From positions 18,351,462-18,415,461 of the forward strand of contig OY482860.1 of assembly GCA_960531495.1 (NCBI GenBank): 64,000 nucleotides of DNA. Reading direction: 5' to 3'. Below the pieces are notes generated by a model. That model saw only the letters and a list, made by a program, of their open reading frames with translations. It ran no database searches and was not told the DNA's origin. The first letter of the stretch is position 1; each line of letters begins with the position of its first letter. This DNA comes from Zeus faber. Taxonomy: Eukaryota > Chordata > Actinopteri > Zeiformes > Zeidae. Positions 1-11,160 of the stretch are shown piece by piece. The position numbers and the translations under genes were made by a program.

Positions 1-240
1 TACATGCACACACGCACACGCACACGGGTAAAGACCTTTTGACAAGCCCTAATTATCCCCTGCACCTCTCATTCGTGCGTAAAAGGGGGGTAGAGAAAGA
101 GAGAACGAAAAAATGTGTGTTTGTACATGTCTGTGTTTGTGTGTAGGTGCATGTGTGTGTGTGTGTGTGTGTGGGTGACAGTAGTGACAGTCCAGGAGTC
201 TGGCCTCGTACAAGGTCAGCATCTGTGACCTTCAGCAGCG
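1..240. repeat. AC/GT-rich low-complexity start of window
   Basis: A short AC tract at 1-29 and a GT-rich stretch at about 112-174 flank ordinary sequence. No open frame here looks like a gene; the Pro/Thr/His and Cys/Val proteins it can encode are translations of dinucleotide repeats. Confidence 0.8.
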
Positions 241-260
241 CCTGAGTGTCTGTGCGGGAG

Positions 261-263
261 TGT

Positions 264-294
<31 letters not shown>

Positions 295-300
295 GGGGGG
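261..300. repeat. (TG)9 followed by a 23-G run
   Basis: A TG tract at 261-278 runs into an uninterrupted run of 23 G at 278-300. Such a run can form a G-quadruplex and is prone to length error in sequencing, so its exact length is uncertain. Confidence 0.9.
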
Positions 301-377
301 TTACAAACAATATACCACCTGTGCCCCCTGCCATGTCTGCACCCAGCAGATGCTCTGAAAGTCAAAGTCAATCTCAG

Positions 378-428
378 ACACACACACACGCACGCACACG
401 CACATACACACATATTCAGGCACGCACA

Positions 429-496
<68 letters not shown>

Positions 497-516
497 TACA
501 CAAACACACACACACA
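378..516. repeat. (CA)n microsatellite, imperfect
   Basis: About 140 bp of CA repeat with CG, TA and AA interruptions, purest from 441 to 493. Confidence 0.97.
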
Positions 517-724
517 GCCAGGAGCAACACGCAGAGTTATCAAAGTCAGTAGAGGTTAGCGGTAGTGGTTTGAGCGTAATAAATATGAAAAAAATATGGC
601 CCACAAATTCCATTCATACGGGAGGCAGATCCTAAAGGCTTCCTGACACAGTTATACTATCATGACCAAGCAGGTCCAGACCTGGGCCAGTAAAAAGTCT
701 GGATCTCTGGATGACGATTCTATC

Positions 725-1202
725 TGTTCTGGCCTTAAAAACTTGGAAGAAAAAACAATGGAACCGAACAGAGTCTGATGCGAAAAATGTATTGCGTGTG
801 AAGTACAGCAATAAACAGAGAGTGGGGCTCCAGAGCCCAACTCACAAAGCAATCCTTCGGACCTCCTTATATACCTAAGATGTTCTCTCCTCCTATTACA
901 TGTCCTGCCCCTTTCAGCACCAGTAATCAATCAAAACCTTGTTACTAGGGAGTTCTTCCATACTCCTTTCAGTGCAGGGAACCAATCACAGTCTTGGGGG
1001 TGGTTCCCAAGGAACCAATCACAGTCTTGGGGGTGGTTCCCAAGGAACCAATCACAGTCTTGTGGGGTGTGAACCAATCACAATCTTGTTACTGGGAATT
1101 TTTTCCCTTTCCCAGAAAGGTTTTGTTACTGTTCCTGGACTACTAGTCATATTTTACCAAATATGGGAATGTTTCCTCATCCTGCTGATGTTTGTTCAGA
1201 CA
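725..1202 (-). promoter_or_regulatory. Possible LTR-like promoter region (CCAAT repeats plus TATA), minus strand
   Basis: Read on the minus strand, four inverted-CCAAT (GATTGGTT) motifs at about 970-1085 are followed by a TATATAAGG box at about 869-877. A stretch like an LTR R-U5 region follows. A segment starting TGTCTGAAC (1202) and ending CCAGAACA (725) would have LTR-style TG...CA ends, but I found no target duplication, primer-binding site or internal gene. It could instead be a cellular promoter or a chance arrangement. The boundaries are guesses. Confidence 0.3.
978..1101. repeat. 33-bp tandem repeat carrying CCAATCA
   Basis: The unit beginning GGAACCAATCACAGTCTTG occurs at 978, 1011 and 1044 (33-bp period). 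A partial fourth copy with GAACCAATCACA starts at 1071. Each unit carries one CCAAT box. Confidence 0.9.
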
Positions 1203-1595
1203 TGACTTTGGCCTGGTTTCTTTCTTTCATATAAATATAATATCTATTATACATATATTATATATATTATATTAGATAGAATATGTATAATAATATATAT
1301 TATATATACATATAAATATAATGTATTTGGCTGGTGTTCTGTTTTGGCCTGTTTTTGTAGAAGACTAAAGTTCTTTCTCTTATTTTTTTACTTCCCTTAG
1401 TTTTAGGTTTATAGCATAGGCATAGCAACGTTTTTTTTAAAATACATATACCTTGAATGTTGGTGGTTTAGTATAACATGTATTTGAATTTCTTTCTTGT
1501 CACGTGGATATAAATAATTAAGATTGAGATTCAAGATTCAAGAGGTTATTTGTCACATACATATACATACGGTCCACAACATTATCAACCTCCTT
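1203..1595. other. AT-rich stretch, no gene
   Basis: Positions 1229-1325 are almost pure A/T with self-complementary TATATA blocks. The rest is A/T-rich with no recognisable coding, RNA or transposon signal. Confidence 0.6.
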
Positions 1596-1605
1596 CACAC
1601 ACACA

Positions 1606-1685
<80 letters not shown>
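1596..1685. repeat. (AC)n microsatellite
   Basis: About 90 bp of AC, nearly perfect after one AAAC interruption near the start. Confidence 0.97.
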
Positions 1686-1687
<2 letters not shown>

Positions 1688-2344
1688 CAGGACAAATGCT
1701 GGTCCATCAATGATGACAGCTGATCCACTGATATAGGGGCAGTTTGCCATTTCCAACTACTAGAGTAATGGACTGAGGCTGTGAGGGCTGATAGCGCATT
1801 CAATTTGAACTGGGAAGTTGGAATTTCTGAGTTCCCAGTTCACAGTTCCGAGTCTCAAAAGTCATCTTGACGAGTGAGCGAGTGTTGAGCAGTTACAAAC
1901 ACGTAGGGAAGGGCTGCTTGTGTGCAGCCCCCCCCCTACCCGCTAACATGGCTTTGGTGTGCCGCCCCAAGTTTTTCTGTGGTGCCATCTGGCCACCCTT
2001 ATGAAAATCTTCTGGGGGTGCCACTGATTCACACAGTCAGAGGATGTTCTTCTCTCTCTGGAGTTGAGTGTCAGGATTCCCATCTGTCTGCGTCCTATTC
2101 TATCGTTCTTTCACGGATAGTTTGTCAACAATGAAACATTTTCGCTTTTAGACATGATGTTGTTGCGCGTTCACACTCACACACCCTGACATAAACTCCC
2201 ATCACCGAAAATAATAGCATTGTTCACACCGAAGAATAGGTAACACTTCTATTTCTAGAAATAACAAAAAAAATTATATCACTTTTAAATCATTATCATA
2301 AATAAAAATATTTTTTGTGATTTGTATTATTATTTTTTGTTTTT
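1686..2344. other. No gene seen
   Basis: Unique-looking sequence. Around 1920-2050 it is C-rich, then reads like an old repeat fragment. I see no coding exon with splice signals. Confidence 0.5.
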
Positions 2345-2560
2345 ATTTTCTATTATTAGTAATAATAATAATAATAATAATAATATAATCTTTATTTGTA
2401 TAGCGTCTTTCAAACACAACATGCAACAAAGTGCTTTCCATTGATAGAAAGCAATTAAATAGTAATTAAATAGCAATTAAGTAAAATGCATTTAAGATAA
2501 AAAAAATAGTAATTAAAATGCCATTAAAGTAAAAATATACAGTATAATACCATTTCAAAT
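2345..2560 (+). repeat. (TAA)n and retroposon-type tail sequence
   Basis: An ATT/TAA array at 2353-2384 is followed by TTTATTTGTATAGCGTCTTT and AAAGTGCTTTCCA. This word pair is common in 3' tails of fish non-LTR elements and their SINEs. The rest is AT-rich. The source family is not determined. Confidence 0.5.
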
Positions 2561-3272
2561 ATTCCATTCAAATATTTTGTTTAATTGCTTAGTTGATTTG
2601 GAGATTTAGCTTATGCCTAAACCTACATGTATAGTGTAAATTCACTATCACTATATTTAAAGGAGGAATTTAAGGAATTTATCCAACTAGTACATGCCCG
2701 TTCAATAACACACCTGCCAAGTGTGGAGTAGGTCGGATAAACAGTTCTCATGATAATCAAAGGACTTACATAGACAAACAGACATAGAGATTCCTTCTAG
2801 TGCATGCCTATTCAAAATGGCAGTTTAAAAAAATGTAAAGACAACTTTGCAATAAAAAATAAGCCCCAAATGTGAAAACGTAGATGATTAGTTGTGTTTG
2901 TGTGAACCGCCAGGCGCTCCGCTCGCTACGTAGGGGTCTCCTCTTCTCGCGTGCATGTGGACCTCGGAGGCCATGCGCCCGGCGCTCGGCATGCGTCTCC
3001 CGCGCTTCCTCTCGTGCATCCCGTGCGTCGCATATTGGATGATGATGTCACAAATCGCCCCGCTTAGTGGAATTGGATGATGTCACAAAGCGCCCCTGCT
3101 GCACAGAGGAGCTCGCTATACGCTCGTTTAATCAAAGTTAATTAATATTACACGGGTCGCGTGTACAAATTGCAGCAAATTCGACACTGCAAGTCCTCGG
3201 GTCCAACATACATAGAGACAGACAGACAGCATGAATGCATGAATACAAAACACACACGCAATACAAAACAAT
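2561..3272. other. No gene; GC-rich block at about 2910-3120
   Basis: AT-rich sequence gives way to a GC-rich block with many CpG and two near copies of the word TTGGATGATG...TCACAAA at about 3032-3090. It may be a mobile-element fragment. There is no credible ORF. Confidence 0.4.
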
Positions 3273-3330
3273 TACACGCACGCACGCACACACACACACA
3301 CACACACACACGCACGCACGCACACACACA
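3273..3330. repeat. (CA)n with CGCA units
   Basis: Mixed CA and CGCA repeat of about 58 bp. Confidence 0.95.
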
Positions 3331-3820
3331 TAATGTCTCTGTGTGTTTGTTGTGGTGTACCAGTGCCAGGTAACAGAAAACTATCGATCCAAATTTTATT
3401 AAAAGTTCAATTCAAAAGGCCGGTATATCAAGAGCCAGCGTTTGAATTTTAATCAGGAGTGAAACAGCACAACTCAAAGGGGAGCTGCGCACTGACATTC
3501 TCCGCTGAAAAGGAGGCTAAATTGTAAATTGTCCCTTGCTGGAGACGCACAGGCCTCAAACAGAAATGTTCTGCTATTTTGATGATTAAAAAAAAAGAAA
3601 AAAAAACAAAGAAATAGGGAAAAAGGAGAATCACACGTGACGAGAGGAAACATCTGTATTTCCAGATTAAAAGCTTTTTTTTTTAGACAACTTGTGCCTT
3701 GTTGTCCACTCCAGGATTTTGATTTGATTGTGAGTCAACCATGTGGTGTGGACTTGGTAACTAGCATTTACCCAGGGGTCCAAGAGGTATTGAGTAGTGG
3801 AAAGCTTGCCCCTTTTGGAG
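3331..3820. other. No gene seen
   Basis: Mostly unique sequence with A-runs at about 3590-3612. A 193-codon open frame starting at 3637 crosses the CT microsatellite and a hAT-like end, so I do not call it a gene. Confidence 0.5.
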
Positions 3821-3824
3821 ATTC

Positions 3825-4035
3825 GGCTCTTTTTTTTCGGTCATTGCAACAAGTCAGAAGAGTCGGTTCGGCTCTGAGTTGTCGGTGGAATTCTCACAGG
3901 AATCATCTCATCGTCGCGACTCATCGCTCGGGATCCAAGTCTCAGTTCAGCCTCTGTGCCTGGCTGCGGTTACCAACGACTCGTTTAAAACATTTGTTCG
4001 CTATAAATGAATCGTTCACGAGTCTTGCATCACTG
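3825..4035 (-). mobile_element. hAT-like nonautonomous fragment A
   Basis: Read on the minus strand from 4035, it begins CAGTGATGCAAGAC and continues with CGATTC, AGCGAACAAA and GACTCG words. The same words occur in the same order on the plus strand from 29687. The shared end and spacing show one repeat family. hAT assignment is inferred from the CA(G)TG-type end; no transposase or 8-bp duplication was confirmed. Confidence 0.5.
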
Positions 4036-4064
4036 CTAACGACTGAAATATTTGGAATCTTTTT

Positions 4065-4066
<2 letters not shown>

Positions 4067-4107
<41 letters not shown>
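4067..4107. repeat. (TC)n microsatellite
   Basis: About 40 bp of TC repeat. Confidence 0.97.
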
Positions 4108-4109
<2 letters not shown>

Positions 4110-4374
4110 TCTCATAGATTTTAATGGAAGCCTGTTGGCTTACTGCCTTCTTCAAGTTGCCTGTAGTAAGTTTATCTGTGCCAGGGGGAGGGAGCTATTG
4201 TTCATCGCACCGCTGTAAGTGATTGGTGTGAGCACGACAAACCAGGTGGAACGTTAAATTTATCATCAGGGTGACGTCAAACTTCAGAAAATGTGGAAAC
4301 GGCGGATACTCAGGTAAGATGCTGCATCTCATATCATATTTAGGGTTGATGATACAATGTGTGTGTGTGTGTGT
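4108..4374. other. No gene seen
   Basis: Unique sequence ending in a short GT tract at 4358-4376. Confidence 0.5.
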
Positions 4375-4660
4375 GTAGATAGATAGATACTTTATTCATC
4401 GAGGGAGGGAAACTGTGTGAGCTTGCTGTGTTACGGCAGCTCACATCAAAACAGTAGGCTACAGAACAATAAAGTAATAGAAAATAATAATAATAAAATA
4501 CGTAATAAAGTAATAAAAATGAAAAATATAAAAAATTGGCAATAAACAATGAACCTACACATTTGCTAAATATTAGATAAAATGGGAATATACAATAAAC
4601 GTGAACATGTGTTGAAAGATAGAACAATTAAGAAATATACAATGAACCTAAACTGAACCC
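4375..4660 (+). repeat. Non-LTR (L2-type) 3' tail fragment
   Basis: GATAGATAGATACTTTATTC, then a GGGAGGGAAA block and GTTACGGCAGCTCACATCA, match the usual order in fish L2-type tails. The L2 copy at 44160-45345 carries a related ACTTTATTAATCCCC tail. Only the untranslated part is present. Confidence 0.5.
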
Positions 4661-5674
4661 AGTCCTCTCTGCTCTTACCACTCCCACCCCTGCGAGCTAC
4701 GGTGGCCTGAAATGAACGGTATGCCCTCAGATCCCCGCATAGGTTTTGGAGTTTTGAACAGGAAGAGGCTTCACCTTATCGAGCTCCGCAGGGGACTTTG
4801 TCCTCTGTATTTGACCCTTCCTAACTCCAAGCGGTGGACAGCCACAGCATGGTGCTCAACTCCAGTCCCTGGTCGGTGCTTTGGTCAAGGACGTTGGCAG
4901 GGGTGGGAACCTGACAAGCTCGTCTTCAGACCAGGTGGCAACCAACATGAGCATGGGGGAGAACAAGCAAATTCCACACAGAAACGCCACAGTTGGGTCC
5001 CCCTACCTTACACAGGCTCCGTCATTGGTTTGGTGCTAATCTTCTTCGCCTTTGTAGCAGTGGGTCTTCCGGTCGGCTGTCGTCTGGTTTCTGAATGTAC
5101 GTCCACGCTTCTGCAAATGCATCTGAAACCCGGTGTGTTTCAGATGCATCAACAGGTCTGGGACGAGGGGCTTGAACTCATCTTCAACACCTTACTGAGG
5201 GAACGGAACAATACAAAAGGACAGAGAGAAATTTAGGAAAGGGAATCCAGTGGTGAAACTAGTTAAAGGTAATAAAACCCTTTCAGCCTTGGCACGTCTC
5301 TGTGGGGCACGCCCAACCCTCCATAAAAGGAGACGGAGACAAACAAAAAGCAGAATGTCGACAATAATAGCAATGATGATGCGAGTCGATGTGAATCCAT
5401 TTATGCAGCGTCCCTCATTTCGGTATTATTGAGTTCCCCTGATTTGTTTTTCATCTAAACAGAGAGTGCCGTGCAGACCACCTGTTTTGCGAGCTTGAAA
5501 CCTCAGCAGCCATCGAGGTAACTCGCTGGCATCGAGCAACAACATTTGCAAACCCCTGTTGCTATCCAATCAGCCATCGATTGATTAGTTATTTGCATTT
5601 AAAGTCGAATTGGATTTATAAAATAGCAGGAAAACATACAAAGAAGTAGTCTGCAAAAGACATATATATATACC
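4661..5674. other. Decayed SINE-like piece at about 4780-4960; otherwise no gene
   Basis: The stretch TGTATTTGACCCTTCCTAA, GCGGTGGACAGCCACAGC and GCTTTGGTCAAGGACGTTGG follows the order of a widespread fish SINE-like repeat. A 174-codon open frame at 4712-5236 runs through it and resembles no family I know, so I read it as chance. A 13-nt inverted repeat (ATGCATCTGAAAC and its complement) lies at 5118-5145. Confidence 0.4.
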
Positions 5675-5833
<159 letters not shown>

Positions 5834-5844
5834 TTTATATTGTT

Positions 5845-5956
5845 TATAGTGCCTACCCTGATATGCTCTCTATTTTTCTGTTGTCACTTTTTGCTGCTGT
5901 AACAATGTAAATTTCCCCGGTGTGGGACTAATAAAGGTTTATCTTATCTTATCTGA
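5845..5956 (+). repeat. Retroposon 3' tail ending in (TTATC)n
   Basis: GTAAATTTCCCCGGTGTGGG, ACTAATAAAGG and then TTATCTTATCTTATC form a typical fish non-LTR tail. The LINE ending near 10062 has a similar AATAAAG...TTATCTTATC tail. No coding part is attached here. Confidence 0.6.
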
Positions 5957-7254
5957 CAGAGATTTCATTTTCTCCATACATTTTGAACTGTTGACAGAAG
6001 CTGGCCCATGTCTCTGCTCCTCCCAAAGCCTCTGGAAGTCCCTCCCTGATCCCTCGAGAGGTCTCTGTAACTGAGAGACTACTGTAACCGTAGCTGAGAC
6101 ATTTGAGGGAGAAGCGACGCAGAGCGACGGGGACGTGCCGAGGCTTTCTTTATCTCAAGCTTGAGTTTAGTATATAATATACCGCCGTTGGGTAAAGCCA
6201 GGCTGTGATCTCAGGTTCAGAAATGTTCAGTTTGGTCTCATACTTTTCAACTGTGCAATATTGTTTTGTCAATAGCAACGCGATTTTCCTCATTAACCCC
6301 TGAAGAAGAAGTTTGGATAATTGTCTCTTTAACCAGCGATTTTTACATTTACAGTAATGTTGGCCAAAAAATAAATAAATAAAATCCAACTCAATCAATT
6401 AAGTCTGCAATTATCTCAAAATCTGGCCTTTGAACCTTCCTTAAGAGGCAGGGTGCCATAGTTATTGAACGTTTAATAAAAAGGCTGTTTCGAATACAAC
6501 GTTTTTTATTAATAAATTCAATAAGTTATGCGTACTTAGGGCGTAATTTGTCTCCATTTTTTTTCTTTCCTGTCTCCATTATTTTGTGTTATCCCTTTAA
6601 TTGTGCACTTACAGTTCATGTAATTCAATGTTCCTCTCCAAGCCCAGACCATTGCAGACGACAGGGAGAGGATGCGAAGAACTAAAGCAAATTAATTTTC
6701 TTGGCCTGCAGGTAACTGGGGATAAACTAGAGACAAAGAGAAATGAATTTGAAATTATGGCGACAAAACACCAAAAATAAACGTTAATTAATAATAATGT
6801 GAAAAAAAAAAGAAAAAAAAGATGGATTTGGCCTTGGGCAGGCGCGTATGGTGTTGAAAGCACTTATTACTAAGCAACCCCAGGTTGCATGACTAATGAT
6901 TTTCCATGTGTACGTGGAGACCTGGCATTTCTTTTCCTAATTTCTTTGCCATTCTGGTTTTTCCGAATGTTTTTTTTCTAGTTATTTTTTGCCCTTGTGG
7001 ACTGATGTTTTTTTTTCTTTTAAATGTAAATGCTGCAATCAGTATTTTTTCTGCCTCTCTTTGGCATTTTGAAAAAGGGAAGCTTTTAGATGGGTTAATT
7101 GGTACATTCAAAGGGGGGATGTTTCTAGCAATCTCTGAATCCTGCAGCTTAGCATGGCTGAAATCCACAATTTTTGAGAAATCTCACTTTTCTTAGACGG
7201 TAATAAACCATACGACAAGGAATACAGCAGCGTAGTGAAATGCACACTTGTTCA

Positions 7255-7256
<2 letters not shown>
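5957..7256. other. No gene seen
   Basis: Ordinary A/T-rich intergenic sequence with poly-A/T runs (6809-6828, about 6969-7020). Open frames of 80-96 codons on either strand lack any recognisable motif or splice context. Confidence 0.5.

Positions 7257-7321
<65 letters not shown>
7257..7321. repeat. (AC)n microsatellite
   Basis: About 65 bp of AC with one GAC interruption. Confidence 0.97.
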
Positions 7322-7323
<2 letters not shown>

Positions 7324-7854
7324 TCAGCGCATCGATAACCTTGCCTACACGCCCGACCCCCGAAGCCCTGTACCCACCCATCTTCCTACACTGCCGAAAC
7401 CACATGTTTTTGTAGTGATTTTGTTATTCTTAAAGGTGCTGTAGGTGAGATACGCTCTCCTAGGGACGCGTGCTCCACATCCAACGGCAGGCGGTGTGCA
7501 CCTTAGATGTGCACGAGCCGAGTTGTCTTTGCTGCTGACTACGTTCTCAACTCTCCATGAGGGGATCAGTTTCGCTGAAGTGAGACAAAATAAAATAATG
7601 AGGAAAAAAAAAAAAAATTCATCAGTCCTAGATAGTGTAACACATTGTTGGTATTCCCTCCACAGTTGAGTTTATCACCCCCTACCTTCTCCCAGTATAA
7701 TCGCTCACTGGCTTGACCTCATATCAATAATTAATTTAGTCCAGAAAACACTTTCAAACTCACTTATACGCTCGAAACTTGAAGTTCCTGCGTAAGCTGT
7801 TTCAGTGAAGCCAAACTTTGGCTGACCAGTGTGCACTCCCAAAAGTGAGTCAGT
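7322..7854. other. No gene seen
   Basis: Unique-looking sequence with an A-run near 7604-7617. No motif recognised. Confidence 0.5.
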
Positions 7855-7903
7855 TTGCCTCTCTCTCTCTCTCTCTCTCTCTCTTATATATATATATATA
7901 TTC
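7855..7903. repeat. (CT)n followed by (TA)n
   Basis: CT repeat at about 7858-7883 runs into TATATA. Confidence 0.95.
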
Positions 7904-8056
7904 ATTTATTTATTATAGCTCTCTCCTCCTGTCCTGACTTGCTCCCTGTACATGATACTCTTTTCCCTCATCTTTCTTTTATCTTCTCTCTATCCATAAA
8001 TGTCTAACTCACACTACATTTGTTGCTTTCTTCTTTCCTTCTACCCATTACATCTG

Positions 8057-8058
<2 letters not shown>

Positions 8059-8127
<69 letters not shown>

Positions 8128-8192
8128 CGTGCGTGCGTGTGTGTGTGCGTGTGTGTGCGTGTGGGTGTGCGTGTGGGTGTGCGTGTGTGTCG
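8059..8192. repeat. (GT)n compound microsatellite
   Basis: Pure GT to about 8100, then GT mixed with GC and GTGGGTGTGC units. Confidence 0.97.
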
Positions 8193-8229
8193 ACATCATC
8201 GCAGAGTCAACGCCACCTGAGTCACAGCA

Positions 8230-10062
8230 GGGATTTGGGAGGAGGATCTTCTATTGCACGGGGTTAGGGTTAGCTTCAGCAAAAAGTGCAGAAAACGACA
8301 CCAGGGCCTGTTCAGGGCCTGGCGCTGTGAACAGGGAGCTCCGTTGGGATGTGCTCCTCAAGTTTGGCTGCCCTATCAAATTTGTCAACGTCTCCCGTCC
8401 TCCAATTCCACAATGGGATGAGGAATTACACGGCCAAAGGAGGATGACAGACCGTGGCTTTCCCTGCATACACCGAGGGTAGGGCAGGGGTGTGGGCTGG
8501 CACCTGCATTCTTAGAAAATAAACTACAGCATTGTGAGTCATAAGGACACGACGAAGGTGGGAGTCAGTGAAGTTCAAAGGAATAAGGCTAGTAGTTTTA
8601 TGAACTTATCGAACATAACAATGTTTGAAGCAAAACACATGTTATGGGAAGTGGCCATGAAAAATAAGAGATGAAAAGCCGAACATAAACCAACCAAGAT
8701 ATCTGCTGGGGGGGGGGCTAGTGAGGACTTGGGTGGATCTTTAGAGCCCAATTGATCCGAGCACCTGAAAGACAATGGCTCAACAGAGAACCGAAGACAG
8801 GAGCATGGCTCGCACAATATGAGAGCTTGAGGACAATGGTGGCGTTGCAGTGGTGTTCAGAGCGGACGGAAACCTCTTCCACATCAGGTGATCACCAATC
8901 GATCCGGAGAGCAGGTCCTTGAACTGCTCTATGCAGGCGACTGCGCTCCTGTGGTTCATTCTCCACAGGACCATCAGTGTGTCTTCGCTCTGGCAGTCAA
9001 GGCCTACCACCAGGAGGAGCTTTTCTGTAGTGATCTGCCAGTGGACTTCCAGAACCCTACCCACACTACCTGTCTTCAGCTTCGACCGCAAAAAAAGTCT
9101 GTGGGGATGGTCAGGTGAGCAGCCACACCTGACCTGGATTTAGGTGATTGGGATCAGGGTGGCTGCATACCTGTTGCTCATTGGTTGGTCTGACGAGCAA
9201 CAGGTTAAAACCCCCATCCCCACACTCACTCAGGATAGGAGCCCATGTCATGACATGTTCAAGCTGCTCCTAGGCTAATTACAGCTAGCCCCTACAATAA
9301 ACTTCTGTGTCTCTGTGCCAGAGGGCCCTTAAAACACAACTTGGGTGGCATGTGTTGGCAAAATTGCCACAAAGTCATTGGTTCCATTATTTAAATATCT
9401 GAGCAGTAGCCTCTCTTAGAATGGCAGCTTGGGCCATGAGATCCAAAACCAGATCAGATTTTGCCTCAGGCATCATATGCCTTTGGCTTGGAGCTTTCCA
9501 GAAGTCCAGAGTCACCTGACGCGACTGCGCACCTCATATTGATATACTGCCAAAATCCAACTGCAGAAGTATTGAGGCCATAATTCCGCAACACCAGTAA
9601 TGCTGGCCTGGGCCAACCCTTAGGATGTCCCAAACTGGATTGCTCTACAAAGTGCTATTTGGCTACTCAGCAGACAAGGAGCTGCAAAGGCCGTCTGAAG
9701 GCTTCACCAAGGTAGTGAAAGTCAGAGCAGAGGACCTGGAGAAGGCCACCTCCGACTGTGACACATGACGACAGTCCTGCCTAAGCAGCACTGACAGGCT
9801 GGAGGTCGGCGAGCACAAACAGGAGACCACGTCCTGTGCCGTTACCACCATTACCACTTACACAAACCTCCAATAAAATGTGCGGCTCCAGGATGTATCA
9901 GCCACCAGACAACTCACCATGAAAGCACGGAAGGAGAAGTTGTCGTCAGATTTGATGGACGACCATACCCTGTGTGTATGAGTGTATGTGCACTGTATGA
10001 ATGTATATGTATAGTTCCTGAATTTCCTCCCAGGAATTAATAAAGTGTTATCTTATCTTAAG
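8230..10062 (+). mobile_element. Decayed non-LTR retrotransposon (LINE), reverse-transcriptase and C-terminal part
   Basis: Frames with stops and shifts spell fragments of one reverse transcriptase in order. At 8330-8450 is [15 protein letters not shown] followed by KFVNV (the RT segment after AFD). At 8910-9010 is VLELLYAGDCAPVVHS, the YADD block with Asp to Gly change. At 9660-9800 is a decayed C-terminal RAEDLEKATSDCDTWRQ segment. It ends with AATTAATAAAGTG and a TTATC tail. Spacing suits an internally deleted element that is clearly inactive. The clade is probably RTE-like but this is from memory. A solo LTR (9100-9371) interrupts it. Confidence 0.7.
9100..9371 (+). mobile_element. Solo LTR, copy 1 (5-bp target duplication AAGTC)
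   Basis: The 272-bp segment starts TGTGGGGATGG and ends TTGCCACA, and it is flanked on both sides by AAGTC (9095-9099 and 9372-9376). It shares its whole length with copies at 16786-17094 and 47629-47935 and part with 14828-15019. Common blocks include GTTAAAACCCCCATCC, GTCATGACATG and CTCTGTG.CAGAGGGCCC. TG...CA ends plus a 5-bp duplication and no internal genes indicate LTR-LTR recombination. Confidence 0.85.
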
Positions 10063-10242
10063 TTTTTTTTATGTGAGGCTTTATCTGTGTTAATACCACA
10101 GTGCACTTGTTTCAGCCAAATCTCCAAAACAATTTACCAAGATAAGACTCCTTGAACTATTGACACTGTCCTAAGTTCTCAGTTAAGGTTAGATCTATCA
10201 TTTTAAATAAATTGGAGTCTTGGAGAAAAATAAATGAGTGTT
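10063..10242. other. No gene seen
   Basis: Short A/T-rich spacer between the LINE tail and a GT tract. Confidence 0.5.
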
Positions 10243-10284
<42 letters not shown>

Positions 10285-10403
10285 TGTGTGTATGTGTGCG
10301 TGCGTGCGTGCGTGTGTTTGTGTGTGTGTGTGCATGCATGCGTTAGTGCGTGTGTGTCCCTGTGTGTGCATAAATTTGTGTGTGTGTGAGTGCGTGTTTG
10401 TGT

Positions 10404-10450
<47 letters not shown>
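10243..10450. repeat. (GT)n compound microsatellite
   Basis: About 208 bp of GT with GC, GCAT and GTTT interruptions. Confidence 0.97.
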
Positions 10451-10451
<1 letters not shown>

Positions 10452-10535
10452 AGATGCATGACAGTGCAGCATATGGTGAGCCCTGCGTGAAGTGTAATAT
10501 TAAATCGCAGTGTCAGCAGACAGGGCGCTGGTTAG

Positions 10536-10536
<1 letters not shown>

Positions 10537-10593
<57 letters not shown>
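10537..10593. repeat. (GT)n microsatellite
   Basis: About 57 bp of nearly pure GT. A further AC/ACGC tract lies at 10701-10745. Confidence 0.97.
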
Positions 10594-10595
<2 letters not shown>

Positions 10596-10855
10596 CCTTC
10601 TCCCATGGGGAGAAGAAATCTGCCGGACATAGACAACTGGGCATGACAAGCTCCCACTGTGAGACAGACCAACACACAAATGTACATACATATATATACA
10701 GTACACACACACATACACACACACACGTACGCATGCACGCATGCACTCTCTTCCTCTCTGTTGGCCAGCTTGGACATTTGGCTTCCTCTGCTGCTGGGAC
10801 TAAATGCCATCACAAAATTTTATTTTTGTGTGGCAAGGGTGCTACGAACACGTTG
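10594..10855. other. No gene; short AC tract
   Basis: Ordinary sequence with ATATAC and AC/GCATGC repeats at about 10685-10745. Confidence 0.5.
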
Positions 10856-11160
10856 GGGCGAAATCACAAAAGGATTGTGCGGCTTTTGTGGCTGCTAAAC
10901 CTAAGCAAACAAGAAATAAAGCAACGTGTAATTCCCAAAGCGGCCACAAAGGGTGAAATGCACCCCTAACAGCGCTGCCGCGTAAATAGCGTCCCCGCAC
11001 TATTTGCACGGATTTAAATGGGGTCATATGCATACATTTGCCGCAAAATTGACATCTTTCCATGCAAATCGGCCTCATTGCAAAAACGTCAACTTTAAAA
11101 ACTTGAGTGCTTATAGCCACAGACAAAATTATTAGCGTCTTCAGGGAGTTGGTGGTAAGT
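10856..11160 (+). mobile_element. PIF/Harbinger-like DNA transposon, copy 1, left part
   Basis: About 300 bp aligns by eye with 20665-20975. Shared blocks include GGATTG.GC.GCTTTTGTG, GGTGAAATGCA, ATGCATACATTTG, ATGCAAAT.GGCCTC and TGCTAATAGCCAC-type words. The outer edge CGAAATCACAAAAGGATTG is a rough inverted match to the end of 12995-13237, so the two parts could be the ends of one about 2.4-kb element. No transposase was recognised, so the superfamily is a guess from end style and composition. Confidence 0.5.

Noticed and set aside
216-635. Open frames coding for Cys/Val, Thr/His or Arg/Glu repeats (also near 5600-5830, 8000-8480, 10200-10750, 18400-19220, 22590-22970, 26720-27120, 30600-31500)
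   Set aside because: They are translations of dinucleotide repeats in all frames; long only because the repeat lacks stops.
3637-4218. 193-codon open frame
   Set aside because: Crosses a TC microsatellite and a hAT-like end; composition follows these repeats.
4712-5236. 174-codon open frame
   Set aside because: Runs across a decayed SINE-like repeat, has no family resemblance and no splice or promoter context.
8262-8275. Telomere-like GGGTTAGGGTTAG (also CCCTAACCCT near 53397)
   Set aside because: Only about two units each; too short to call an interstitial telomere array.
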